Shown here: piece after piece, positions 12,814 to 24,251 of the stretch
Position numbering within the stretch: the first letter of the stretch is position 1
How the letters are laid out: the number at the start of each line of letters is the position of its first letter
NCBI GenBank assembly: GCA_020226215.1
Contig: CM035233.1
Location: 23,315,150 to 23,379,149 of the forward strand
Direction: 5' to 3'
DNA length: 64,000 nt
Source of the DNA: Sindora glabra
Taxonomy: Eukaryota; Streptophyta; Magnoliopsida; Fabales; Fabaceae
Program-made: the position numbers and the translations under genes
The notes under the pieces: model-generated
Seen by the model: only the letters and a program-made list of their open reading frames with translations
Database searches by the model: none
What the model was told of the DNA's origin: nothing

Positions 12814-12923
12814 GGCTTGGTTGGTGTGTAACAGTGAATTGTGATCTTCTTTTAGTGCTTATGATCTACTAGAGCTGTCTAAGTACGTTGCCCGAGGTTG
12901 AACACAATGACAAGCTCAAAAGT

Positions 12924-12934
12924 CCTATTTATCG
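12924..12934 (-). promoter_or_regulatory. TATA-like box upstream of the small gene
   Basis: On the minus strand CGATAAATAGG lies about 110 bases upstream of the ATG at 12813, a normal distance for a plant TATA box plus a short 5' leader. Inferred from position and sequence only. Confidence 0.35.
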
Positions 12935-13054
12935 AGTGGTTTCCTTTGCAAGCCTTGCATTTCTAAAACATCCTCAACCCTTGAACGGATGGCCACTATT
13001 TGCCTAATAATATAATATTTTATTTATTATTTATGTAAAATTGATATACTTAAC

Positions 13055-14331
13055 TAGACCTGTTAAAACGGGTTTACTCAACTCTACCAAACTAATCTAA
13101 GAGGCAAAAATTGTACGTTGAGTCAATCCTAAGTCGAGCTCAAATTGGATTGCTACAGTACCAGTACTAACCTAGTTTCAGTTCCAGTTCCAGTTCCAGG
13201 TTAACATTTATTAAGCGAATTTTTATAATCCATTACATTTTATTATTATTATATCAGTTATTTGTTTATTATTAATTTTATTTCATTAATTAATTAAAAT
13301 TTATTATTTATTAAATATAATCATACTTATTATTATTACTTGAAATTTTATTATATATATTAGTGAGCATATATATTATATATGAAAATAAATATATGTT
13401 ATTAAATATATATTTAATAAAATAAATATATATTATTAAAATCTAGTAAATATGTGAATTTTCATTTAATAATATATACATTTAATAAAATAATTTAAAT
13501 TTTATATTAATCAAGAATTTTATATTATACATTTATTTTATTTAATAAAATAAATATATATTATTAAATATATATTGATCAAGTCCAAAGTATTATATAT
13601 ACAAATAAATATATTTAATAATTTTATATTATCAAATATATATAATTAAATAATTTTATAAATAATATATTAATAAAAATAATTATAATAATTTATATAC
13701 AATAATAAAAAATAAATAATAATGTATTATATTATATATGTATATAATATATTTAAAATTAATATGAAAATTATTTATTTAAAATTTTTAAATAATTCAA
13801 AATTTTATTATTAAAGTAATAATTCAAATTTTAATACAATTATTTATTTTGATAAACTTATATAATATATATTTATAATATTAGATATATAAATTTATTT
13901 ATTTTAATATTAAAAATTATTTAATATTGCTTCTATATATAATTTTAATATTATATATATTAAAGTATAGTTTTCATTTACAAAAATTATTATTTTAAAA
14001 TCTATATAAGAATTAAATATAAAATAATAAATTAATTAATTATATTAAAATTATATTTTTAATATAATAAATATATATTATCAAATATATATTGATCAAG
14101 TCCAAAGTATTATATATAAAAATAAATATACAGTAATAATTTATATATTATCAAATATATAAATATATACTTACTAGTCTCAATTCCTTACCAAATCGGG
14201 TTAATCAGTCCCAGTCCCTTATCAAGTTGAGCTACTGTTATAATTTTCCATACTAATTTCAGTCTCAGGTCAGGTAAAATTATATCAGTCCCAGACCAAC
14301 TCATTAAACCTAACCTATTTTGACATCTTTA
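13055..14331. mobile_element. hAT-like non-autonomous DNA transposon (1277 bp)
   Basis: The ends are imperfect inverted repeats: TAGACCTGTTAAAACGGGTT on the left and, read inward on the other strand, TAAAGATGTCAAAATAGGTT on the right. They are flanked by near-identical 8-bp direct repeats TACTTAAC (13047-13054) and TACGTAAC (14332-14339), the duplication length of the hAT superfamily. The ends are relatively GC-rich with repeated CAGTTCCAG/CAGTCCCAG stretches, while the centre is almost pure A/T with an internal direct repeat (around TTGATCAAGTCCAAAG at about 13575 and 14092). No transposase frame. It would need a transposase supplied in trans. Confidence 0.55.
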
Positions 14332-14339
14332 TACGTAAC

Positions 14340-16894
14340 AATCATTTTGTACAAAATTGACTGATGGAAAAATATATTATGTACTAATATAGTTTAACTA
14401 ATAATTTTTATATGATCAGGTTAACTAAGGTTAAATATTTTTATAATTCAACTAAATATATATAATTTAAATATATATACACTTTATAACAATATGAACA
14501 TCAAATCATATACAATAGTGATTAAATGAAGATGAAAAATAAAGGAAAAATATACAATGGAACAAGTAAGCAGAGGAAAAAAATGGATAAGCTGAAAAAT
14601 AATATAAAATTTGGAAGTAAATATTTAATTAAATATTTCACATAAATTAACCCTCGACCATATTTTAAATATAAATAATAAGGAGATAGACTCCATATTA
14701 CTAGGGTAAGAAAATAGACTCCATTATATGAAAAAAATTATTATTTTCTATTCTTCATATCTACTTCTCTCATTTAAACATATAAAATGGGCAGAGCAAA
14801 CTTATACTAGCCTAACTCGTATGGAATTTTTCCCATGAGAACTTACCTGCAAAAGCTCGCATTAAATGTGGGCTTTATGCTAAGTTACCCACACCACCTT
14901 GCATACGATGCAAGCTTACTTCTAATTGACCCGTATTTTTTTATATTTTTTTAATTAATTTATTTTATAATTTATAAATTATAAATTCTAATATTTTAAT
15001 TTTTATTAAATTATTTAGGTAAAAAATTGAATTAAAGTATAGAAATTGGATTAAGTTTGTTATAAAGTAATTAGATTGAATTTTTTTATATATATTAAGC
15101 TTAAGTGTAAGAAAAATAATTAAAAAATTAATTTTTTTCTTGCAGTCAAACTCATGACCATGCAAACTTGATTGCATAAGTTTACCAACATAAGCCCGTA
15201 TCAAATGTGGGTTTATGCTAAGTTGCCTGCATTGCCCGTGATTACAGGCCTCATCTTACATGTCTACTCTCATTGATAACTCAAATATTATTATCGCGCA
15301 ATTGTGTGTATGTGTATAACATTATATATTTTATATTTAAATTTTTATAAATATTTTAAATGAATAAAAATTTCAATATAGAAATTTTTTATTGCATTTT
15401 CTATTTTTTAAATACAATACTTGAAGATTAAAATTAATTTTTTATTTAAATTTTGTCAATTTTTATATAAATTTTGAAGTAGTATAAGTCAAATTAAATA
15501 TATATCAATTGAGATTTTGTTAAGGTTTTATACTTTATGTACTATTTCTCATGCTTTTTTTACCATTTTTTATTTTTAATAAAAATTTAAAAAATATTTA
15601 AAAATTAAATATTTTTTCACAAATTAAATAAGAATTTTATTTTTCACATATTTTATTTTTAATAAAAATTTAAAAATTAAAATCATATTTATCTATTTTA
15701 ATTTTATCAAGATTTTTTATATCTAATTTTCAAATGTTTTATTTCATAGTAAATATATATTAATTGAAATTGCATCTTTTTTTTATTTTCTCTATTACAT
15801 ATCTTTCATATTTTTTAATCCACCCTATTATTTATAGCTTAAACATGAATTTTATTAATATTTGCATTTAATTAATTTTCAAGTATTATATTTCAAAATA
15901 AATTATCATCAATTGGAATTTTATCTAGGTTGTCAAGTTCAAACACTATTTTTCTTCCTTTTATCTACTCTATTTTATGAATTTTATTTTACATGTTAAC
16001 TTTTGTTATTTGTAATTCAAATAATTGATAATACCAGTAGATAGTATAAATATGGAGAGTGTTTGACAAACAGATATTTGATGAACTTTTAACTAATTTA
16101 AATATCTTTAATTATTTGATCAAGTTAATTAACTAATTACATATTTGATAAATAATTCTTTTAATTAGTCTATTAGTTTCAAATAACCATTTTGAAAAAG
16201 TTAAAAATAATAATTTTTTAAAACAACTAATTTATATTTACTATAGAAAAAGATTTTTTTTGCCCATAATTATAATTTTTTCCATTCCAATTCTTGATAA
16301 ATAAGAAAATAATAAACTATATTTATTTATTTCTTAGAGAAAAATTTAATAGATATAATAAATTATAATTATTTATTTTTCAAATAAAAACTAAATAAGT
16401 ATAATAAATTATATTAAAATATTTACATAATAATAAAAAATTATATAAATATAATTGTATCTTTTCTATCAAATCATAAAAAAAAGATGAGAATATATAT
16501 TTGATTTCATAGTAAATAATAGAAAATATATTAAGAAAATTATTAATTTTTTGTAAAATGATATATTTTAAATTAAAGAACAATATATATTAAGAAGAAA
16601 AGAAACAACTATATGATTCATAAAATATATTTTTTTATATTTAAAATATGTAATTTATCAATATTTTTAATGGTAAATATACATATTTTAAATTTAATAC
16701 TAAAAATAATTACAAAATAAATTTTAATAGTTATTGTATCTACTAAAATATTATAGATATTTCTTAACTAGACAATTATAATTGTTCATTTTTTAGAGAA
16801 AATGATATAATTTTTTTTCAAAAATTTAATATAATAAATAATATATTTTAATTATAATCTAAAACATCATGAAAGTAAAATAATACTCAAATTA

Positions 16895-16934
<40 letters not shown>

Positions 16935-18200
16935 TTATATATTATTTTACATACAAATAATTAATATTAAATAGCTAATTTTACTAAATATCTTTATATA
17001 AATAGGTAATGTTATTAGTTTGTTAATAAGCTAATATAATCAGCTATTAATTAATAACTAATTCAATTAATTAATAGCTAATATAATCAGTTAATTATTA
17101 AATATGATCATAATATGTTAGTTTTATTTTTATTATAAAATTATATTAAATAAGTTAAAATTTTAAAGAAAAATATATAAATTGACCGGACTACTAACAT
17201 TTTTTATTTTCAATAAAAACCGTTTGAAATTTGAAATCAAATATGCTTATTTAAAAGTTGTCAATATTTTCTTTGTATCAATTTATAGTGATTTCATTTT
17301 AAACTAAATATACGTTAGTTGAGATTTTATTAAGATTCCATAGTGCACATACTATTTCATCATCTTTCATATACTTTATATTTTTCTTTTTCATGAGCAT
17401 TTCTATTGTTTACAATGTCAATATAATATATTTTTTTATTTCAAATTATTTTGAATAATTTAAATTTAATTTTAAAAAGTACCAATTGAATAAATTAATT
17501 ACATAATATGTAAATAAAATTAAATTTAGTAGATTAAAAATTTTCAATGCTTCCAGAAATGTCAAATATCAAGTTCTATATTTCAAATTAATTAGGAGTT
17601 TGTCAAGACTTTACAATCTAGATGCTTTTTGTCTTTCTTTTTATATTTTGTTGTATAATTTTCATTTTACATATTTACTCATTTTATTTGCAATTTAGAA
17701 TCTAATATATTCAATATTGAAAATATAACTTGATATATTTTTATTCTCATTAATAAATATATTTAGTAATTTAAAACATAAATACATAAAGTATCAATTG
17801 AATGAATTAAATATATATTTTATTTGTTATAATAAATTTTGAAATTCTAATTAAATTTATTTAATCAAAGTTTGTGAAGTTTTTATATTAATCTTTAAAT
17901 TATATATTTAAATTTAAATGTACATTAATTAAAATTTTATCAAGCTTTTACATTTCATGTATTATTATTCTTTCTTTTTTCTTTTTCATTAAATATTTTT
18001 CTTTTTTACATGCATTCCTTTTATTTGTATGTCATATTAAATATAGCATGATATTAAATATTTTTATAATTTTAATTAGAAGTATTAATAAATTCATATC
18101 TCGCATGGATTCTAAAACTATTTTTAAAGTAAAATAAGAGTGAAGGATATATTGCAAACCTAAATAAAACAACTAATAAGTTGAAAAATGTTGATAAAAT
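14340..18200. other. Extremely AT-rich DNA with degenerate repeats, no gene
   Basis: No coding frame is credible. A weak motif resembling AATTGAGATTTTATCAAG followed by a tract like CATGTACTATTTCTC and a T-rich run recurs near 15506, 15757, 15912, 17307, 17590 and 17927 at uneven spacing, suggesting an old decayed tandem array split by the segment at about 16050-17150. That segment is rich in TTAATTAAT-type inverted motifs. Confidence 0.5.
16900..16932. repeat. (AT)n microsatellite
   Basis: An uninterrupted alternating AT run of about 33 bases within AT-rich filler. Confidence 0.9.
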
Positions 18201-18330
18201 ATTTAACATTAAAAGGTAGCATTTAGAAGTTTAAAAGGGAAATACATAACAGGTTTTTGGAATCAAAGGACATTTTAATTACTAGAGAAAGATAGATTCC
18301 ACTATTGAAAAAATGAATTGCACTATCTCT

Positions 18331-18418
18331 TTTATAAGGAATATAAAATTAATTGGTAACTAATCCTAACTAACTTTATAAGGAATATAAAATTAATTGG
18401 TAACTAATCCTAACTAAC
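18331..18418. repeat. 44-bp tandem duplication in the copia LTR region
   Basis: Two adjacent, essentially identical 44-base units starting TTTATAAGGAATATAAAATT (18331 and 18375). Read on the minus strand, the unit carries the likely TATA box of the copia LTR (CCTTATAAAAGAG at the 18331 side), so the duplication lies next to the core promoter. The LTR itself probably spans from about 18200 to 18479 but its outer end is not clear. Confidence 0.75.
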
Positions 18419-18479
18419 TTGTAACTAACTTGGATATGGTAAGTTAAAAAATACAAAGACACTAGCTAATCTTACGATA

Positions 18480-21400
18480 CCCTTCTAAAGCTGGAGCATA
18501 AGTATTGATTATGCCTAGCTTGGATAAGGAAGACCAGAATGGAGCTACAGATAGAGGCTTGATTAAGAAATCAACAAGTTGATGAGTGGACTAAACTAGA
18601 AGGAGGTGAATTAATCTAGTTTACAATTTCTATCTGACTAGATGATAATTAAGTTCAATATGTTTGGTTCTCTCATGATAAACTAGATTTTTAGCAATTT
18701 GGATTATTGATCTATTATCACAAAATAAAAAGGCTAGTTGAGAGACATTAACATTAAGGTCATGAAGAAGATAAGTCAACTATTGAATCTCATAAGTGAC
18801 TATTGCTAAAGCTTTATATTCTTCTTCAGAAGATGATCTTGAAATGATTCATTGTTTCTTAGTCTTCCAAGATATGAGAGATGAGCTAATGAGAACATAA
18901 AAGCCAATAGTAGATCTTCTTGTATTTCGGCAAGTAGCCCAATCTGAATCATTGAATGCTTGTAACTTGAGAATATTGTTTGCAAGAAAGAAAAGTCCTT
19001 AACTTGGACAACCATTAATATATCTTAAAACTTTATGTATAATAATCAAGTGATTGATAGTAGGACAATCAAGAAACTAAGATAACTACTATATGGAAAA
19101 ACTTAAATCAGGTCTTATAGTAGTGGGATAGAGTAACTTGTTAATTAACTTCTTGTAGGATGTAACATTAGTGAGCAAAGGAATATTATCTTTACAAAGC
19201 TTGGTGGAGTAAATCACTGGAGAAAAAGCTTGTTTACATTCTAAGAAACTAATGTTAGTTAAAATGTCCATAGTGTATTTCTTTTGACAAAGAACATTAC
19301 CTTTTGAGGATCTTGCTACTTCAAGGCCAAGAAAATACTTTAAAGACCAAGATCTTTAAGGTTGAACCTGTCATGAAGAAAGGATTTTACATTTGAAATT
19401 TAGGATGATGAGTTATTGGCTAAGATAACATAATTAACATAAACCAATAAAGCAATGAAACTCTTGTCCATGTGTTTAGTAAATAAAAAAGGATCAGTAA
19501 TAGATTAAGTGAAACCATGAGAAAGAAGAGACTGTGTAAGTGTGGCATTTCACTGCCTACTTACTTGTTTCAATCATATAAACTCTTTATGAGCTTACAA
19601 ATAGGATTAGGAATAGTAGTAGTAAAGCGAGGTGGAAGCCTCATGTAAACCTCTTTATGGAGATCACCATGAAGAAAGGCATTATTAATGTCCAATTAAT
19701 GAAGGTACTAGTTCTTGGTAGCTGCTGCTAATAAAAAAGTTTTCACAGTTATCATTTTAGCCATTAGGGAAAAAATGTCTAAATAATTAACTCCAGATTG
19801 TTGTGTGTAGCCTTTAGTTACAAATCCTACTTTATAATAGTCTATGGATCCATTTGGATTATACTTGAGTTTGTAGATTGGTTTACAACAATTGGGTGTT
19901 TGCCATCAGGTAAGGAAATAATTTTTCATGTGTTGTTACATTAAAGATCCTAGATTTCTGAATTCATAGCTTCTTTCCAGCATGAATGTTTGATAGCTTT
20001 AAAATAGTTCTTTGGTTTTATCATATAAGCTATGTTGAGAGCAAAATGTTGATAAGCAAAGGACAAATTTGAATATGATAATACTAAGGAGATGTGATAC
20101 GGTGAAATATGTGGCTTGGTATAATAAGTATTATAAACATAATCTTAAAGTTTGGTAGGGACATGTTTAATTCTAGAGCACCTTCTTGGTAATGAAGAAG
20201 GTGATAAAGTATGCTAATGAGAGTGTAGATTATTAGAATAGGATGGGAGTGTGCATTCAAGCATAATTGGATCATTGGATGAGGTAAAGTTTGTTGGTGT
20301 GTGTCCTAGAACCAATCATATAGATGATTGAAGTTATACACAATGTATTATGTTTTATTTTAGGCAATTTAATTATTATATTTTATTTTTATAATTTTAT
20401 TATTATTATGCGCAATTTATAACTTAATATAATAATTATCCTTGTAATAGCTTTGCTATTCCTAAAATGCCCCTAGTCAAGTATTATTATGAAAATGATA
20501 GTAATAATACATCGAGACTAGCATATATAGTGATTGATGATTACGAATCATGGATATGTGATATCAAGTCAATACATGAGTATATTGCTAGTGAACAATG
20601 TATTGGACTGACCTACTATGAGAATATTGCATGGATAGACGTGTCATAAGTTATTCTCATATGATCACAAATACACATAAACTTTTGACCTGAAGTCACT
20701 ACGGTTCCTTACATGAGGAATTACTCACTTTAATATTATCCTATGTCACCTTTAATCAAGATGACAAGTAGGGCATTGATTGGGTGTGTCATAAATCGTG
20801 CAGAGGGAAGTGAGTGATGTAGATGGAATTTTCTTACTCTTGTATAAAAGAGAAATATCCTTAGGTCCCTTGATTGAGTGAAACTTAGAAATGCATGGCC
20901 ATGCTCAATTGAATTAATATGTGATATTAATCATTTATTTTAAGTCTACTCAGTATCAAGAAATATGAATTGAACATTGACGAGGATGACACATTCCATA
21001 CCTCTAGTTCAATTTGGATATTATTACAAAAGGGTTATGATGCAAAACGTTGATCATGTATTAGGTGGATGTCGAATCACAGACATTCTTACTACTTGAG
21101 TGGCAGTGATGTATTGCTAGATACCGCTTACTGTCTATGGCTCAATAATAAGTCATTGTAAATGTAGTAAGAACCTACAGGGTCACACAAAAGGAATAGG
21201 AATAAGACAATAATTAATTAAACTTTAATTATATTAATATCTAATTAATTGGATTTATTTTCGTGCATATATATATTATTAAGAATAATAAATTCATGTA
21301 ATATATATATATTATGTGATATTATTTGATATTAAAATAATATCAAATAATTATCTTATCAGATATTAGATAAATATATTATGAGATAATATTATTATCT

Positions 21401-22029
21401 AATATTAGATAATTAATAGATAAGTCATATCTCTCCCCATTATCTCTAGGATAAGGATAAGATGAGTTGTTAAGTGTGATTAGGATTTTGGAAGCATTAT
21501 CCTAGTAGGACTAGGATTATGGCTTGCCTAAGTTCTATAAAAAAGGACTTGAGGGCAGCACTTTAACAACACACTCAAAGCTTCCATACAAACCCTAAAT
21601 CACTCAGAAAATATCCAATCCTAATTCCTAGAGAGAAAAATGCATCCTAGCAAATTCGTGGAAGGTGAGAGGTCGTTGTTCACTCCGTGTGGATATCGTA
21701 GAGACGCTGTACCTTCCGACCGGCATTTGATTTATCCACTCTCAAGTTTTGATCAGTAGAAATACGAGTGTCCAATAGGTAAAACCTTAATCATTGATTT
21801 ATGTTTTTTGCATGGATCCTAAGTAGAATTCGGATCAAATTTTGAATTTCCGCTGCGTATGATAATCCAAATTCCTAACAAAGTTAGAGGTCAATAATGA
21901 ACTTGAATAAATAAAGTTATGGAAATTTGGGTTTAGAAGGCATAATTGTCCACTAAAGGGTAGTAAAAGTTAAAGATTATGCAAAAGCGAAGACAATTTT
22001 TTAAAAAATAACATTTCTAGAGATGAAAA
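18480..22029 (-). pseudogene. Ty1/copia RT-RNase H remnant, split by a solo LTR
   Basis: On the minus strand, from 22029 downward: FISRNVIF (normally SRDVIF before RT), then after the inserted LTR at 20292-21880 the region KHVPTKL and YVYNTYYTKPHIS, the RT motif DINNAFLHGDLHKEVYMRLP (about 19650-19710), a damaged catalytic box VYVNYVILANN in place of VYVDD, then DILTNISFLECKQA, LLYPTTIRPDLSFS, and the RNase H part ending with FCDNRS and NLVYHERTKHIELNYH. A polypurine-like CAGCTTTAGAAGGG at about 18480 marks the 3' end before the LTR. Many stops and shifts; inactive. The element is cut off at 22030 by the neighbouring gypsy LTR, so gag, protease and most of integrase are not seen. Confidence 0.8.
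20292..21880 (+). repeat. Solo LTR, family A copy 1 (1589 bp)
   Basis: Begins TGTTGGTGTGTGTCC and ends ATTCCTAACA, with inverted TGTTGG/CCAACA-type ends, flanked by a perfect 5-bp target duplication AAGTT (20287-20291 and 21881-21885). A TATA-like AGTTCTATAAAAAAGGAC lies near 21531. A second copy is at 34137-35813. No internal element sequence follows, so this is a solo LTR left by recombination between the LTRs of a full element, or less likely a small element of its own. Inserted into the copia relic. Confidence 0.85.
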
Positions 22030-22986
22030 TGATAAGGAATTCAATAGGGGTGGCCTGTTCTTCACGACATAGGCAGATAAAGTAAATCAAAATAAATTTA
22101 AAAAGAATGATATGAGTGCCACACTTCAGAATTGAGGAAGGGAAATTAGGAGTGATAAACTCTGAATTTGGATGGTTCGATGACCTGACAAATGCAAGTA
22201 GCCAACCAATGTTACACGACCTACTACTTAAACCATTTGTCCAACCATAAACGCTAGTTAACCAATCCACACAATAACGCACCTAGGTTGAAGCACAAAT
22301 TGGGAGCTTTTATAATTTGAATCACTAATCTTATAAAGGAAGATTGACAAAGCAAAGTTTCATAAGAGCAAAAGAAGATAATATTCTCACACTTTGGAGA
22401 AGAAATACTTAAATTGGTATTATATTTATCAACCACTAAATTCTGAATTACATAGATTCTTATTTATACTACTCTTAGGAAAATACAAGTAGTAATTGCT
22501 ATACTTAGGAAAATATAAAGCTTTGACTATCATTAAATTAAAAATGAAAATTATCCTCAGATTTTCTTTATTTGTTACACTCCCTATTAAAAAAATGTCT
22601 CTGAATTTGCTGCACTCCATATTGGAAATATGTCCAAATTTATTGAACTTTATATTTGGAGAATATCTTCAGATTTGTTGTGCTCCATATTAGAAAAATA
22701 TGTCCACATTCGTTACACTCAATAATAGGAAATTACCTCCTAATTTATAGCACTCCATATTAGGAAAATGTGTCCAGATTCGTTGCACTTTAAATATCTT
22801 TAAATTTTTTAGGCTTGGATAAGCAGCACTTCAGCTCTATTTTGGGTTCCTTAGGCCAAAATTGCATTTACATAGGCTCTAATTGCTTCTTGTATTCTTT
22901 TGAGCTTTCCTCTTGTCATTGGGCCTTCACTTAGAGTCAAGTCTTTCTTTACTTGAGCATGCAAAGTGCTGGACTAGTTCATATCA
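22030..22986 (-). repeat. Gypsy family B LTR, minus orientation
   Basis: Reverse complement of the LTR at 25932-26775: on the minus strand it starts TGATATGAACTAGTCC after a polypurine tract and ends with ATTGAATTCCTTATCA. It contains about five imperfect units of roughly 43 bases around the motif GCACTCCATATTAGGAAAA (22570-22800), more than in the copy at 25932. Confidence 0.8.
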
Positions 22987-23325
22987 TTCTCCCCTTCTTA
23001 AAAAGGAGTCGTCCTCGACTCTTCAAGATCAGTATCAAAATAAGGAAAAAGCTTAGAAACATTGAAGGTAGTACTAACTCCATACTCACCAGGCAATTCA
23101 AACTTGTAAGCATTGTTATTGATTCTCTCAAGGACTCAAAAAGGCCCATCTCCTCTAGGCATGAGTTTAGATTTTATTTTCTTAGGAAATTTCTCCTTTC
23201 TTAAGTGCACCTAGACTTAGGAAATTTCTCCTTTCTTAAGTGCACCTAGACTAAGTCTCCAAGCTCAAAAACTATTTACTTTCTCCCTTTATTGGCACAG
23301 TTCACATATTATTGAGTTATCCTTT
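22987..23325 (-). pseudogene. Integrase C-terminal fragment, gypsy family B, minus strand
   Basis: Minus-strand translation shows the end of a chromovirus-like pol: IERITQQYVN, FELGDLV, HLRKE, then FKLPGEYGVSTTFNVS and DLEESRTTPF next to the polypurine tract AAGAAGGGGAGAA. It contains a 35-bp tandem duplication (23181-23215 and 23216-23250, unit CTTAGGAAATTTCTCCTTTC and onward) that shifts the frame. Only about the last 110 residues of pol are present. Confidence 0.7.
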
Positions 23326-24251
23326 CAATGACAAGAGGAATGCACAAAAGGATGCAACAAGCAATTAGAGCCCATGTGAATCCAATTCTAGCCTAAGAAA
23401 CCTAAGTAGAAGAAGTAAATAAAGTTGAAGTGCTGCTTATCCAAGCCCAAGAAATATGAAAATATCTAGAGTGTAATGAATCTAGACATATTTTGCTAAT
23501 ATGGAGCGTAACAAATTAAGAGATGATTTCCTAATACGGAGTGCAACAAATTTGGACATATTTTCCTAATATGGAGCACAACAAATTAGGAGATATTTTC
23601 TAAATATAGAGTTCAATGAATCTAGACATATTTCTAATATGAAGTGTAGCAAATCTAGAGACATTTTCCTAATTTGGAGTGTGACAAATAAGGACTGTAA
23701 CAAATAAGGGAAATTTAAGCATAATTTTCATTTTTAATTTAATGATGGTCAAAGCTTTGTGTTTTCCTAAGTATAGCATTTACTATTTGTATTTTTCTAA
23801 GAATAGTATAAATAGGAACCTATATAACTTAGAAATGGAATAGTTCATGAATACAATACGAAATTGAATGTTTCTTCTCCAAAGTGTGAGAAATTTATCT
23901 TCTTTTGCTCTTGTAAACCTTACTTTATCAATCTTCCCTTATAAGATTGATGATTCAAATTTATAAAAGCCCCTAATTTGTGCTTCAACCCAGATGCGTT
24001 ATTATGTGGATTGGTCAATTCGTGTTCATGGTTGGACAAGTGGTCTAAGTAATGGGTCACATTCCTTATAGCGTTAGTTAGCTACTTGCATTCATCAAGT
24101 CATTAAACCACCCTAAATCTAGACCTTGTCACTCCTAATTCCCTTCCTTAATTTTGGAGTATAACACTTATATCCTTCTTTTAAATTTATTTTAATTTAC
24201 TTCATTTGCCTATACCATGAAGATCAAGCTACCTCTATTGAATTCCCTATC
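23326..24251 (+). repeat. Gypsy family B LTR, plus orientation, left end truncated
   Basis: Matches 26002-26775, so about the first 70 bases of the LTR are missing. It joins head-to-head with the minus-strand fragment at the shared bases CAAT (23326-23329). It contains about six units of the 43-base repeat with GAGTGCAACAAAT and ATTTTCCTAATA motifs (23470-23700), against about two in the copy at 25932. It ends TTGAATTCCCTATC and runs straight into pol. Confidence 0.75.

Noticed and set aside
16050..17150. MITE-like segment with GTGTTTGACAAAC start and many TTAATTAAT motifs
   Set aside because: A clear inverted partner end and target duplication could not be identified in such AT-rich sequence.
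20467..20649. 60-codon frame in solo LTR copy 1
   Set aside because: The same region in copy 2 (34310-34490) carries a frame-changing difference (an extra base near 34335), so it is not a conserved gene.
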